Shown: positions 27,633-37,900 of the stretch, piece after piece
Position numbering within the stretch: the stretch's first letter is position 1
How the letters are laid out: every line of letters starts with the position of its first letter
The notes under the pieces: model-generated
What the model was told of the DNA's origin: nothing
Databases searched by the model: none
What the model saw: the letters and a program-made list of their open reading frames with translations, nothing else
Made by a program: the position numbers and the translations under genes
Source: Nostoc sp. GT001
GTDB lineage: Bacteria > Cyanobacteriota > Cyanobacteriia > Cyanobacteriales > Nostocaceae
DNA length: 64,000 nucleotides
Direction of reading: 5' to 3'
Assembly: GCF_030382115.1 (NCBI RefSeq)
Contig: NZ_JAUDRJ010000003.1
Coordinates: 1,147,381 to 1,211,380 of the forward strand

Positions 27633-29723
27633 ATGTTGAAGTTTTTTGCTGACCGTGGTGGTACATTCACAGATATTGTTGCTGTTACTAATAATCAAGC
27701 AATTATCGATAGACTTTCAAAACATCCCGAACGTTTTTTAATTGTCCCTCTGCCTAATCAGCAATGGATTATAGTCTACAAACTACTTTCAGAAAATCCC
27801 GAACAATATCAAGATGCAGCCATCCAAGGTATTCGAGATATCATGGGTATTGCTAGCAACGAACCCATTCCTACTGAAGCCATAGAAGTGGTAAAAATGG
27901 GGACAACAGTAGCAACAAATGCTCTGTTAGAAAGGAAAGGAGACAGAGTTGTTCTTCTGATTACTAAAGGGTTTCAAGATGCGCTGCGAATTGGCTATCA
28001 AAACCGTCCTAACATCTTTGTTCGCCAGATAATTTTACCGACGATGCTTTACGAACAGGTGATTGAGATAGATGAACGTTATGATGCTAAAGGGAATGAA
28101 TTAGTACCGATAAATATTGAACAAGTCAAAAGGAACTTACAAGCAGTTTACAATGCAGAAATTCGGAGTTGTGCTATTGTTTTTATGCACAGCGATCGCT
28201 ATCCTAAACACGAACAACAAATAGCCCAGCTTGCCCAAGAAATCGGCTTTACCCAAATATCTGTATCCCATCAAGTTAGTCCTTTAATGAAGTTGGTTAG
28301 CCGGGGAGATACAACAGTAGTCGATGCTTATTTAACTCCTATTCTGCGCCGCTATGTTAACCAAGTAGCGAATCAGTTACCCAACGTCAAATTAATGTTT
28401 ATGAAATCTGACGGGGGTTTAGTTGCAGCTGAACAATTTCAAGGAAAAGATAGTATTTTAAGCGGCCCGGCTGGCGGTATTGTTGGCGCAGTTCAAACTA
28501 GTAAAAGGGCAGGTTTTGAGTTAGTTATTACCTTTGATATGGGAGGGACAAGTACAGATGTTGCCCACTTTAAAGGAGAGTATGAACGACAACTAGATTT
28601 GGAAATCGCTGGGGCGCGAATGCGAGTTCCTGTATTAGCAATTAATACCATTGCTGCTGGTGGTGGTTCAGTTCTCTTTTTTGATGGTTCTAGTTATCGT
28701 GTTGGCCCTAAATCTGCTGGTTCAAATCCTGGCCCGGCTTGTTATCAACGTGGCGGGCCATTAACGGTTACTGATGCCAATGTCATGTTAGGTAAAATTC
28801 ACCCACAATATTTTCCTTCAGTTTTTGGCATTGATGGTAATTTACCTTTAGATAAAGATATTGTTATTCAAAAATTTACCCAATTAACCCAAGACATTCA
28901 AGCCGCTACATTAAATGATTGTACTCCCGAACAAGTAGCCGCAGGATTTATTGCGATCGCAGTGGAAAATATGGCGAATGCAATTAAAAAAATCAGTCTG
29001 CAACGCGGTTATGATGTCAGTCAATATGTGCTTTGTTGTTTTGGCGGTGCAGGTGGGCAAGTTGCTTGTTTAATTGCCGATACTTTGGGAATGAAAACAA
29101 TATTTTTACATCCTTATGCGGGAGTTCTCTCTGCTTACGGAATGGGATTAGCTGATGTGCGAGCAATTAGAGAAGGAGGAGTTGAACAAGCTTTAACTCA
29201 AGCATTAATCCCTAAATTACAGCAGTTAATGGAAGATTTAGAAACTCAAGCTAGAAGTGAAATAAATGAAGCTAATACTCAAACAGAAAGAGTTCAGAAA
29301 GTCAACTTAAAATATGAAGGAACTAATTCTAGTTTAACCGTTAACTTTGCCGATGATGTGGTATTAATGCGGCAAGAATTTGAGGATGAACATAAATCCC
29401 GCTATGGTTTCATTCAATTAGAGAAAACATTAATTGTCGAATCCGCTTCAGTGGAAGTAATTCAGAAGATGGATACTCCAGAAGAACCCCTAATGATTCG
29501 TACTCGCCCTTTAGGTGAAGCGCCCGTATCTGTTGAGGCTGTAAGGATGTTTACTGCTAATAGATGGCACGATACTCCTGTATATCGAAGAGAAGATTTA
29601 CAATCAGAAGATAGTATTAATGGTCCTGCGATCGTTGTCGAAAAAATTAGTACAATTGTAGTTGAGCCTAACTGGCAAGCGAGATTAACTGAGGACAATC
29701 ATTTAATTCTACAGCATCTATAA
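27633..29723 (+). CDS. hyuA: Hydantoinase/oxoprolinase subunit A
   Basis: 696 residues. The N terminus has the family phosphate-binding start (FADRGGTFTDIVAV) and then KMGTTVATNALLERKGDRVVLL. Further family segments are SDGGLVAAEQFQGKDSILSG, TFDMGGTSTDVAHF and NPGPACYQRGGPLTVTDAN. Together with subunit B it performs ATP-dependent opening of 5-oxoproline or a hydantoin ring; the exact substrate is not determined by sequence. The ATG lies 60 bp after the Roco gene. Subunit B is 540 bp downstream on the same strand, beyond an opposite-strand gene. Confidence 0.92.
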   Translation: MLKFFADRGGTFTDIVAVTNNQAIIDRLSKHPERFLIVPLPNQQWIIVYKLLSENPEQYQDAAIQGIRDIMGIASNEPIPTEAIEVVKMGTTVATNALLERKGDRVVLLITKGFQDALRIGYQNRPNIFVRQIILPTMLYEQVIEIDERYDAKGNELVPINIEQVKRNLQAVYNAEIRSCAIVFMHSDRYPKHEQQIAQLAQEIGFTQISVSHQVSPLMKLVSRGDTTVVDAYLTPILRRYVNQVANQLPNVKLMFMKSDGGLVAAEQFQGKDSILSGPAGGIVGAVQTSKRAGFELVITFDMGGTSTDVAHFKGEYERQLDLEIAGARMRVPVLAINTIAAGGGSVLFFDGSSYRVGPKSAGSNPGPACYQRGGPLTVTDANVMLGKIHPQYFPSVFGIDGNLPLDKDIVIQKFTQLTQDIQAATLNDCTPEQVAAGFIAIAVENMANAIKKISLQRGYDVSQYVLCCFGGAGGQVACLIADTLGMKTIFLHPYAGVLSAYGMGLADVRAIREGGVEQALTQALIPKLQQLMEDLETQARSEINEANTQTERVQKVNLKYEGTNSSLTVNFADDVVLMRQEFEDEHKSRYGFIQLEKTLIVESASVEVIQKMDTPEEPLMIRTRPLGEAPVSVEAVRMFTANRWHDTPVYRREDLQSEDSINGPAIVVEKISTIVVEPNWQARLTEDNHLILQHL

Positions 29724-29728
29724 ACCGC

Positions 29729-30211
29729 TTATACAATAAGTATTTGTGGTGTCCATGTTAAAAAACAGCGATTACCTTTTTGCTCCGTAATTTTTGCACC
29801 TAGCTTATTATAAAAACAAAGTCCGCGGATGTTGCGAACATCAGCATTCCAAGCAAGATGAGTGCAGTTAAGATCCTTTGCAACTTGAGCTAAATAACTC
29901 ATTAACGCGGCTCCTGCTCCCTGACTTCTCATATCTTCATCCACATATAAATCATCAAGCCAGATACTTGGTTGTCCTACAAAAGAGGAGTATCTAAATC
30001 CATATAAAGCGAACCCAACCACACGCTCTGAGGTTTCTGCAAATAAAACGTAAGAGAAAGGTACTGTTCCAAAAATTGTTTTACGTATTTTATCTTCAGT
30101 AACTTGAAGTACACCAGAATAAGCACCAATGTTTCTATCAAACTCAGACTTTTTTTGGATAAAGGAAAAAATTAGTAATACGTCATCAGGTGTAGCAGAG
30201 CGAATCTTCAT
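29729..30211 (-). CDS. GNAT-family N-acetyltransferase
   Basis: 160 residues from the ATG at 30211 (MKIRSATPDDVL). The open frame extends to 30313, but the extra 34 residues are not GNAT-like and would overlap hyuB. The acetyl-CoA motif A is seen as LDDLYVDEDMRSQGAGAALM (R/Q-x-x-G-x-G/A), followed by AWNADVRNIRGLCFYNKLGA. It is of the N-acetyltransferase type found beside diamine or amino acid genes, but the acceptor is unknown. The stop is 5 bp from the hyuA stop (convergent) and the start is 55 bp from the hyuB start (divergent). Confidence 0.88.
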   Translation of the reverse strand: MKIRSATPDDVLLIFSFIQKKSEFDRNIGAYSGVLQVTEDKIRKTIFGTVPFSYVLFAETSERVVGFALYGFRYSSFVGQPSIWLDDLYVDEDMRSQGAGAALMSYLAQVAKDLNCTHLAWNADVRNIRGLCFYNKLGAKITEQKGNRCFLTWTPQILIV

Positions 30212-30266
30212 TGGACTACTTGAAATCACTTTGGTAGATAATGATAGCAAAGAATAAGAGTAAAAT

Positions 30267-31832
30267 ATGTACACAGCAATGCAACCAGATCCCGTCCGTT
30301 TAGAAATATTCAAAAATCTCTATCAATTTATCGCCGAACAAATGGGTATTGTGTTACAAAACACAGCCACATCCGTGAATATCAAAGAGAGACTGGATTT
30401 CTCCTGTGCTATTTTTGACTCTTCTGGGTTATTAGTAGCAAATGCCCCCCATATTCCTGTACATTTAGGCTCAATGAGTGAAAGTGTTCGCAGTTTAATT
30501 AATGATAAAGGCGAGACTCTAAAATCAGGAAATGTCTATCTATCTAATAACCCCTATAATGGCGGAACCCACCTTCCTGATGTAACTGCAATTACTCCTG
30601 TATTTTTGGAAAGTAGTGAAAATACTCTATTCCCTACCCCCCTATTTTTTGTTGCTTCTCGCGGACACCAAGCAGATATTGGTGGAATTACTCCCGGTTC
30701 TATGCCTCCACACAGTACCACAGTAGAAGAGGAAGGAATTCTCTTTGATAATTTTCTCTTAGTTGAAGAGGGAAATTTTCGAGAATCAGCAGTCAAACAG
30801 CATCTCTCAAATCATACTTATCCGGCTCGGAACCCTGACCAAAATCTATCTGATTTAAAAGCACAAATTGCCGCCAATGAACGAGGAGTTCAAGAACTGC
30901 GGAAAATGGTTTCACAATACAGCCTTGATACTGTTCAAGCTTATATGAAATTTGTGCAAGCTAATGCTGAGGAGTCGGTTAGACGTGCGATCGCAGTTCT
31001 CAAGGATGGCTCGTTTACTTATAAAATGGACGATGATGCACAAATTCAAGTTAAAGTAACGATTCACCCAGAAAACCGCAGTGCTACCATCGATTTTACA
31101 GGAACTTCTCTACAACTAAATAGTAATTTCAATGCTCCCAAAGCTGTAACTCAAGCAGCAGTCTTATATGTATTTCGTACTTTAGTTGATGATAATATTC
31201 CTCTCAATGCCGGGTGTCTTAATCCTTTAGAAATTATTATCCCGGTTGGCTGTATGCTCAACCCAACCTATCCAGCCGCAGTAGTAGCGGGTAATGTCGA
31301 AACTTCTCAAACCATTGTCGATGCTTTATATGGTGCTTTGGGTGTTATGGCTGCTTCTCAAGGAACTATGAATAATTTTACTTTTGGTAATCAGCAATAT
31401 CAATATTATGAAACTATCTGCGGCGGCTCTGGTGCAGGAATTAATTTTGATGGCACTGATGGCGTTCATTCTCACATGACTAACTCTCGTTTGACCGATC
31501 CAGAAGTTTTAGAAACCCGTTATCCTGTACTATTAGAAAGCTTTAGTCTTCGCCCTGACAGCGGTGGCAAAGGAAAATATTCGGGTGGTAATGGAGTTGT
31601 CCGCCGCATTCGATTTCTAGAACCGATGACAGCTAATATTCTCTCTGGTCATCGGCTTGTTCCTCCCTTTGGATTAAATGGCGGGGAAGCAGGAAAAGTC
31701 GGAAGAAACTGGATACAACGTCAGAATGGAATTGAAGAAAATTTAGACAGTACAGCAACAGTAGAGATGAAAACGGGAGATATTTTTGTAATAGAAACTC
31801 CTGGCGGCGGAGGCTTTGGTAAATTCTCTTAA
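30267..31832 (+). CDS. hyuB: Hydantoinase/oxoprolinase subunit B
   Basis: 521 residues, the full size for HyuB. Conserved stretches include VRLEIFKNLYQFIAEQMG at the start, NNPYNGGTHLPDVTAITPVF, the His-rich ASRGHQADIGGITPGSMP and the C-terminal ETPGGGGFG. An alternative start at the second Met (30279) is possible. It should form a complex with the hyuA product to open a cyclic amide with ATP. The interval of 540 bp and the opposite-strand GNAT gene mean the pair probably does not share a single hyuAB transcript in the usual tight way. Confidence 0.92.
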   Translation: MYTAMQPDPVRLEIFKNLYQFIAEQMGIVLQNTATSVNIKERLDFSCAIFDSSGLLVANAPHIPVHLGSMSESVRSLINDKGETLKSGNVYLSNNPYNGGTHLPDVTAITPVFLESSENTLFPTPLFFVASRGHQADIGGITPGSMPPHSTTVEEEGILFDNFLLVEEGNFRESAVKQHLSNHTYPARNPDQNLSDLKAQIAANERGVQELRKMVSQYSLDTVQAYMKFVQANAEESVRRAIAVLKDGSFTYKMDDDAQIQVKVTIHPENRSATIDFTGTSLQLNSNFNAPKAVTQAAVLYVFRTLVDDNIPLNAGCLNPLEIIIPVGCMLNPTYPAAVVAGNVETSQTIVDALYGALGVMAASQGTMNNFTFGNQQYQYYETICGGSGAGINFDGTDGVHSHMTNSRLTDPEVLETRYPVLLESFSLRPDSGGKGKYSGGNGVVRRIRFLEPMTANILSGHRLVPPFGLNGGEAGKVGRNWIQRQNGIEENLDSTATVEMKTGDIFVIETPGGGGFGKFS

Positions 31833-31835
31833 GAA

Positions 31836-32651
31836 TCAAAAATTGCTATAAGCTGGCTTCAACTTCCCCAGAAAATTGAGCATGGCTGCAACCACAGCAT
31901 CCGGCGACTCAATCAAGAAGCCGTGACCACCACGTTCGATGACTACAAGTTCGGCATTGGGAATACCTTGAGCAAGTTGTTGAGAAAACTTTAGCGGAGT
32001 GAGAATATCTTGTTTACCAACCATAACTAAGGTAGGACAATGAATTTGTTGGAGGCGGTTTATTGTGTCACTACTAAGGATGGCTTGGCTGTGATGATAG
32101 AGTGAATGAGTTGCAGGTGGGAAAGGATATCTGATCGCAAATTCAATCAGACCTTCAATCATGTCAGGAATTGAGTAGAACGCATCTGTAAATATCCAGG
32201 GCAATATGACTTTTTCATAAAGTTTTAGGTCTACATTACTAGGAAGTTCGCCCCAAGTCTCAATGATGCTGTTGAATAATGCATCACCTTTTGCTAAAGA
32301 TGAGAGTAGCATCAGACTTTTTACCTTTTCAGGGTGTGCTAACACTAACTCTTGGGCTATCTGACTACCCATTGAATGACCTGCTAGATGCACCCTATCG
32401 ATTCCGATGCGATCGAGCAATGCTGCAACGTCACTAGCCATCTGCTTCAGACTATAGGGGTTTTCGGGAGCAGAACTTCTCCCCATACCTCGGTTATCCA
32501 AGCGAATGACTTGATACTGCGAAACCAGCGATGGCATAATCAGCGACCAATAAGCATGATCGCAAAGAAAGCCAGCTATTAATAGTAAAGGCTCACCCGT
32601 TCCCTTAATGTCGTAGAACAAATCAATCCCGTTAATCTGAACCTTGGGCAT
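31836..32651 (-). CDS. Alpha/beta hydrolase
   Basis: 271 residues with the alpha/beta hydrolase fold. The oxyanion region is LLLIAGFLCDHAYW, the nucleophile S93 sits in LAGHSMGSQIA, and the catalytic His is in RGGHGFLIE near the C terminus. The segment RLDNRGMGRSS is typical of the esterase/haloperoxidase-like branch. The substrate is unknown. The stop lies 3 bp from the hyuB stop (convergent). No signal peptide. Confidence 0.88.
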   Translation of the reverse strand: MPKVQINGIDLFYDIKGTGEPLLLIAGFLCDHAYWSLIMPSLVSQYQVIRLDNRGMGRSSAPENPYSLKQMASDVAALLDRIGIDRVHLAGHSMGSQIAQELVLAHPEKVKSLMLLSSLAKGDALFNSIIETWGELPSNVDLKLYEKVILPWIFTDAFYSIPDMIEGLIEFAIRYPFPPATHSLYHHSQAILSSDTINRLQQIHCPTLVMVGKQDILTPLKFSQQLAQGIPNAELVVIERGGHGFLIESPDAVVAAMLNFLGKLKPAYSNF

Positions 32652-32706
32652 AGTAAATGATTCTGCTAAACCTTATTTTTAAGTAGGGATAGACAAGACT
32701 AAACTC

Positions 32707-33099
32707 CTACGTCTTGAATTTCTCGTCCACCGGAATCTGATAGCCATTGGCCAGGCGATTGGTCATATTGGCAGTAGCTGCGATCGCCATTAGTTCCCCG
32801 AACATAGTATCATTCATACCCTTGGCACGCGCTGCCGCTGTGTGCGAGGCGATGCAATACTCACAGCCATTCGTTGCACTCACAGCAATATAAATCAGTT
32901 CGCGCATCAGTGGATCGATCTCACCAGGGCTAACCATCACTTCTTTTAACGCTTGCCACGTTCGTTGCAGAGTGGGAGGATGGTTGGCTATGGCTTTCCA
33001 AAAGTTATTGATGTAGTCATTTTGACGTGTAACGCGGATGTCGTCATACACTGCACGTACTTCGTCGCTGGCATCTTCGTATTCAATCAGCTTAGTCAT
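32707..33099 (-). CDS. Carboxymuconolactone decarboxylase/AhpD-like protein
   Basis: 130 residues, all-helical, with the AhpD-type redox motif C79-x-x-C82-x3-H86 (NGCEYCIASHTAAA). Members act as alkylhydroperoxidase partners or gamma-carboxymuconolactone decarboxylases; the paired Cys favours a redox role. It may be co-transcribed with the downstream hydrolase gene, whose start is 55 bp away on the same strand. Confidence 0.88.
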   Translation of the reverse strand: MTKLIEYEDASDEVRAVYDDIRVTRQNDYINNFWKAIANHPPTLQRTWQALKEVMVSPGEIDPLMRELIYIAVSATNGCEYCIASHTAAARAKGMNDTMFGELMAIAATANMTNRLANGYQIPVDEKFKT

Positions 33100-33302
33100 G
33101 TTTTAATTCCATATAGTTTCCCCAGCGAGTGGGAACCCCTAGATTGTAATACTGAGTTGCAATTAAAGATAGTAAGATCATGTCCCTTTGACATACCGTC
33201 TACAAACGACTTGGCATAGACTAGCATTTCTTGGGCGATCTACTAGAACAGACTAAACAGGAAATTTACACTATCTTGTCAGAGAAATAGGTGGGGTAGT
33301 CC

Positions 33303-33719
33303 ATGAAAAAATTCCTACAGCGTATTAAAGCATTATTCAAACGTATCCTCAAGAGGTCTGCATCCAATTCTCAGCAACCATCGCCTCTAAGAAATACTCG
33401 ATTAGAAACTTCTATTCCAACCGTTTCTCCCCGATGGGAGTCTGCTTTGGTGCTTGTGTGTTCGCAATGTGCAAACGAGCAGTTAGGCTCAACCGCTTCC
33501 GAAGCCTTAGAGAATTGGTTGAAATCTCGTTTAAAGTTTGAGGGATTATGGGGTGATTTTCGAGTAGTTAGCACCAGTTGTTTAGGAGTTTGTCCCCGCA
33601 TGGGCATTACTGTAGTTATTGTAAGTAATCGAAGTCACGGGAATAGTCCATGCTTAATTGTAAATCCTCGGAGCGATCGCGAACTTCTCTATTCATATAT
33701 CAAGCAGAATAAAGACTGA
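33303..33719 (+). CDS. Thioredoxin-like [2Fe-2S] ferredoxin domain protein
   Basis: 138 residues. A basic, hydrophobic N terminus (about 1-20, MKKFLQRIKALFKRILKR) looks like an amphipathic membrane-binding helix rather than a signal peptide. The rest has a thioredoxin-like ferredoxin pattern: one Cys pair in VLVCSQCANE and a second in TSCLGVCPRMGITVVI. Such proteins carry a [2Fe-2S] cluster on four Cys. The partner is unknown. GTGGGGTAG before the ATG is a weak ribosome site. Confidence 0.75.
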   Translation: MKKFLQRIKALFKRILKRSASNSQQPSPLRNTRLETSIPTVSPRWESALVLVCSQCANEQLGSTASEALENWLKSRLKFEGLWGDFRVVSTSCLGVCPRMGITVVIVSNRSHGNSPCLIVNPRSDRELLYSYIKQNKD

Positions 33720-33766
33720 CTGCAAAGGTTGTTTATCTTGCACTATATTTTACTCAAGTGGCAAAT

Positions 33767-33803
33767 AAAAAAGGGTGTGAATATTTTAATTCACCCCTTT
33801 TTT
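33767..33803. terminator. Bidirectional hairpin terminator
   Basis: AAAAAAGGGTGTGAAT and ATTCACCCCTTTTTT pair with one bulge, with A and T runs on either side. It lies between two convergent genes (the ferredoxin-domain gene and the SnoaL-like gene) and can end both transcripts. Confidence 0.7.
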
Positions 33804-33867
33804 CCGGTCATAAGGGAGGTAAAGAATACTTATCCAACCCGTATTAGTGTTATTCCAATCTCAAGAA

Positions 33868-34530
33868 TTATTCTTTTAAACGAGGTATATTTGGTCTGAC
33901 AAAGGTAGCTGAGGAGTTAGCACTTCGGGCATTAGTGCTTGAAGAAGCAGTAGTTGGCGAACTGAGATTCAAGAAATCGATGAGTTTAAGGGTACGATTA
34001 CGAATTTTCCAGCGTCCATTTCTATTGACGACTTGATCTTCATAAGTGCCATTAGCAACATCAATGCTGGTTTCCGAGCGTTTGTGAGTCGCATGGAGGT
34101 AAGAAGTCATCGTTGCTTGATTATTTTGAACTGAAATGTTTATTGTACCCATCAAGTGTTGAGTAGCTGTATAACCATTTCCTTGAAATACTGAATAGAC
34201 AAAATCTGCCCAAGAATCTGTCCCATAATTTGTTTGAGTTGCCCCATCAGGAAAAATGGCGGTGAGGACTGAATCTTGAGTAAAACAATCCCGATAAATA
34301 TTTTTTCCTTCTTGGAGATTTCCTCTACCAATAGCGTCAGTTCCCAGAGCGTAACAGGATGTTAATTTTTGAATTTCTAGTTCTGCGTTAGGTTGAGCCG
34401 CACTTGCTAGTTCAAACTTACCTCCAACAAACAACACAAGAGTGACTGCAAGCACAATCAAGGTTATACGATTTAACAGGAACGAAATAGCCTTTGAAAC
34501 TATTCCCCCATTTTCTCTTCTTTTTTCCAC
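33868..34530 (-). CDS. Secreted or membrane-anchored SnoaL/NTF2-like protein
   Basis: 220 residues. A hydrophobic segment at about 20-40 (ITLIVLAVTLVLFVGGKF) followed by ASAAQP suggests a signal peptide with AxA cleavage. The mature domain (about 50-185) has the SnoaL-like/NTF2 cone fold pattern: a helix (IQKLTSCYALGTDAIGRG), YRDCFTQDSVLTAIFPDG, then VSVQNNQ-type strands and YEDQVVNRNGRWKIRNRTL. The tail is Ser/Thr/Asn-rich. Some relatives are isomerases or dehydratases, but no catalytic residues could be assigned. Confidence 0.75.
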   Translation of the reverse strand: MEKRRENGGIVSKAISFLLNRITLIVLAVTLVLFVGGKFELASAAQPNAELEIQKLTSCYALGTDAIGRGNLQEGKNIYRDCFTQDSVLTAIFPDGATQTNYGTDSWADFVYSVFQGNGYTATQHLMGTINISVQNNQATMTSYLHATHKRSETSIDVANGTYEDQVVNRNGRWKIRNRTLKLIDFLNLSSPTTASSSTNARSANSSATFVRPNIPRLKE

Positions 34531-34962
34531 AAGATGACTTCCTTAATTATTTATGATTTTCGCATCTTGTACTTTCCCACAAACTAAAGTTTAGGCTAAT
34601 AATTTTTAGCTTATGAAAACTGGCAATATGCTTGCATATTTTGCTAGCAATTATGTTTTATATCTGCTAGAAAAGCTCTTTTCTAGTAAATTACAAAGCT
34701 AGTATGTACAAGAATTGATGTATACAATTAGTTATAACAGTTAATCAATGAGATACAAGTGTTAATTGTAACTAAGTTTGTGTTGATTTGATTAAGTAAT
34801 AAAGTTAGCACTTACATACTTCGATTAACAGCAAAATGAATTTCAGTTTGCCAATTTTCAGAAATTAAATAAAATTACTCTAGCAATCCTACAAAATTTG
34901 TGATATGCTCCTCAACTGCTTGGAGAAGGTGAGATTCTGCGGCTACAACTATCAAAAGTTCC
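34531..34962. other. Intergenic, AT-rich, no gene seen
   Basis: 432 bp between two minus-strand genes. It must hold the promoter of the SnoaL-like gene. I see no RNA gene, conserved riboswitch or strong inverted repeat. Confidence 0.5.
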
Positions 34963-37900
34963 TTATTCTCCCAAAATGGGAATAGAAATTATAAATTGTG
35001 TCCCTTGTCCCAAAACTGATTCACAAGTCAAATTTCCACCATGATTTTCAACTATAATTTGCCGACTAATAGATAATCCTAATCCCGTACCTTTTCCTAC
35101 ACATTTGGTAGTAAATAAATTCTCAAAAATACAGGATTTTACTTCTTCAGGCATTCCTTTGGCATTATCTTGAATCTTAATTACCACCATGTCATTATCT
35201 ACTTGTAGATAAGTCTCAATAGTAATAATATTAGGATGCTTTTCTTCAATTTCTAAAAAATCACGGCCGATATTTGCTTCTTCTAAAGCATCGATTGCAT
35301 TAGCAATAATATTCATAAATACCTGATTTAATTGTCCCAAATAGCATTTTACTAATGGGATATCTGCATAATTCTTAATAATTTTAATTGCTGGACGATT
35401 ATGATCAGCTTTCAGACGATGTTGTAAAATCATCAAAGTACTATCAATACCTTCATGGATATTAGCTAACACTTTAGAGGTAGTATCAGCACGAGAAAAA
35501 GTACGGAGAGAGGTACTAATATTACGAATGCGCTGTGTCCCCACTGTCATACCATCAATCATTTTAGGTAAATCTTTTATCAGGAAATCTATATCTATCT
35601 CTTCGGCTTTTTCTTCAATTTCAGCGCCAGGATTGGGGAATTTTTCTCGGTACAGTTGCAGATAGTCTATTAAATCTTTAACAATATCTTTTGCTTGGGC
35701 AATACTACCTGTAATAAAACCGATGGGGTTATTTATTTCATGTGCTACACCTGCAACTAAATTACCCAGAGAAGACATTTTTTCACTTTGGATAAGTTGT
35801 AGTTGTGCCTCTTGTAAATCTTTTATCGATTCTTCTAATTCCTTAGATTTGTCTTGCGACTTTGTGTACAAGCTGGCATTTTCTATGGCAATAGCCATTT
35901 GAGAAACTAAGACTTTTAATACCTCTACCCTTTCTAGAACAAAAGCTCCTGATGATAACTGGTTTTCTAAATAAATAATACCAGTCAGCTGTGATTGGTA
36001 CATAATGGGCAAACAAAAGATTGATTTTGTTTGAGATTTTTGGATATAGATGTCAAAATTAAAAGGCTCTGTAACTATTGCATCATTTAACACAATATAT
36101 TGCTGAGTTCTAAGAACATAATTAATTACAGACAGCGGTAAATCTTGATAGGTTTCAACAGGAATAGAATGTAAAACCGTCACTACATCGTCAGTAGCAT
36201 TTCCAGAAGCTTCAATATACAGGTGATTCTCTTTAAGTAAGAGTAGCACTGCTTTTTGTGCGGCAGCATTTTCTAGTAAAATTTGGATCAACTTACCCAG
36301 TAGATTTTCTAAAACAATTTCATTAGTAATCGCTTGTGAAAACTTGATGAATGCATTAAAATCTAGAAAATCGCTCAAGCTGCTATTGGTAGTAGTGTTA
36401 GTGGTAATATGAGTTGTATCAATTTTTGAGCTAGTGTTTTCTATGGTAGTAGTTTGTCCTACTAGAAAAACATACTTTGATTCTAAGTGTTTAACTTTAG
36501 CGATCGCACCCCAACGAATATAGGCATAATAGGCTTTAGTTATATAAGTTTGATGAATTAATTCTTTACCTAAAGACTGATAGAATTTTCCAGCTAACTC
36601 ATAGGCTAAAGCTTCTTCTTGGAGAAAACCGTTTGCTTGAGATTTGGCAATCGAGTTTTCATAATAGTCCATTGCTTCAAGCTTTTGACCCAAAACCTGA
36701 TACCGTTCTGCCTCGACGAGATAAAATCTGTGTAAGTGATTGGTGGGAGCATGAATAGCCCAGAGTTCCATCTTTTGCTGATTAGCTTGGACTTTTTCTA
36801 GAATAGCTTGCTTCTCAGACTCTTTAGCAGTATGATATACTGCTAAGTGGGCTAAAGAATCGTAAAAATAAAACACTGGAACAACAAACAAGCCTGTAAC
36901 ACCACCTAAAGATTTTTCTGCGATCGCAGCATTTTCCACAGCTTTAAAATACTCCCCAAATATGTAAGAGAGCATTAGCTTATTAACAAATAAGTGGTTA
37001 ATTGTGTAAAGGTCATTTACTTGCTGATGAATTGGCAGCATACTTTCCTCGTCGTAAGCTTCTCCAATTAAACAGTCCACATTTTCAAAACTTCCTTTCA
37101 AGTTCAGAACTGTTTGCAAATACACTGAGTTCCAAGTGAAAGCTACTTGTTGCTTGATTTTTTTCAGCGAATCACAATAAGCTATCAGTTCTTTTTCTAG
37201 AACCCAAAGTTCCTTACCCAGCCAAAATGAATGATAGGGATAAATGTAACCACAATAACCAGCATATTCTAAATCTCCAGTCTCCAGACCACTAGAATAT
37301 CCTGACATTGATGATGTTAATGTCTCTCTAATATGCTCTTTCCAATGCATAACATGGGCACTAACAACCGTCAGAATTTTCGCCTTGAGTTCTTCAGCAT
37401 TAAATTGTGACACCAGACGTGAAGCTAATTTTCCAAATTTATAGCCAGAATCAATTTCTCCTTGAACTCCACAAAGAAGTAATCCATAAAGACTATAACC
37501 ATAAGCAGATACAGCTGTATTTCCATACCTTAAGGACAAATTGACCATTTTACAAACAATAATTGGCATCATTGCCGGAGCAGTTTGAAAAGCCGCAGGG
37601 AGAACTCCCATTAATATTCTCATAGCTGCAATCTTGTTAGGATCGGTCATTAATGGTAAATTAATTAAATCTGCGATGGCTTTCCCTTTCAAAGAAACAG
37701 CAATTTCATCCATCCCCTGTTGAATATCAGTTGATGTCGGTTCGTCTGGAAAACTTATTCCTAACAATTGCAGAATTGATACTGCGGTTTGAATAGCTTT
37801 CAATTGCTTGCTTTGAATGATAGAAGCGATAATCTGTACTTCATAGACTTTCACTTTATCTAAAAGAATTTTTGCTTCTTGCTGCACCACCTCAGCCCAT

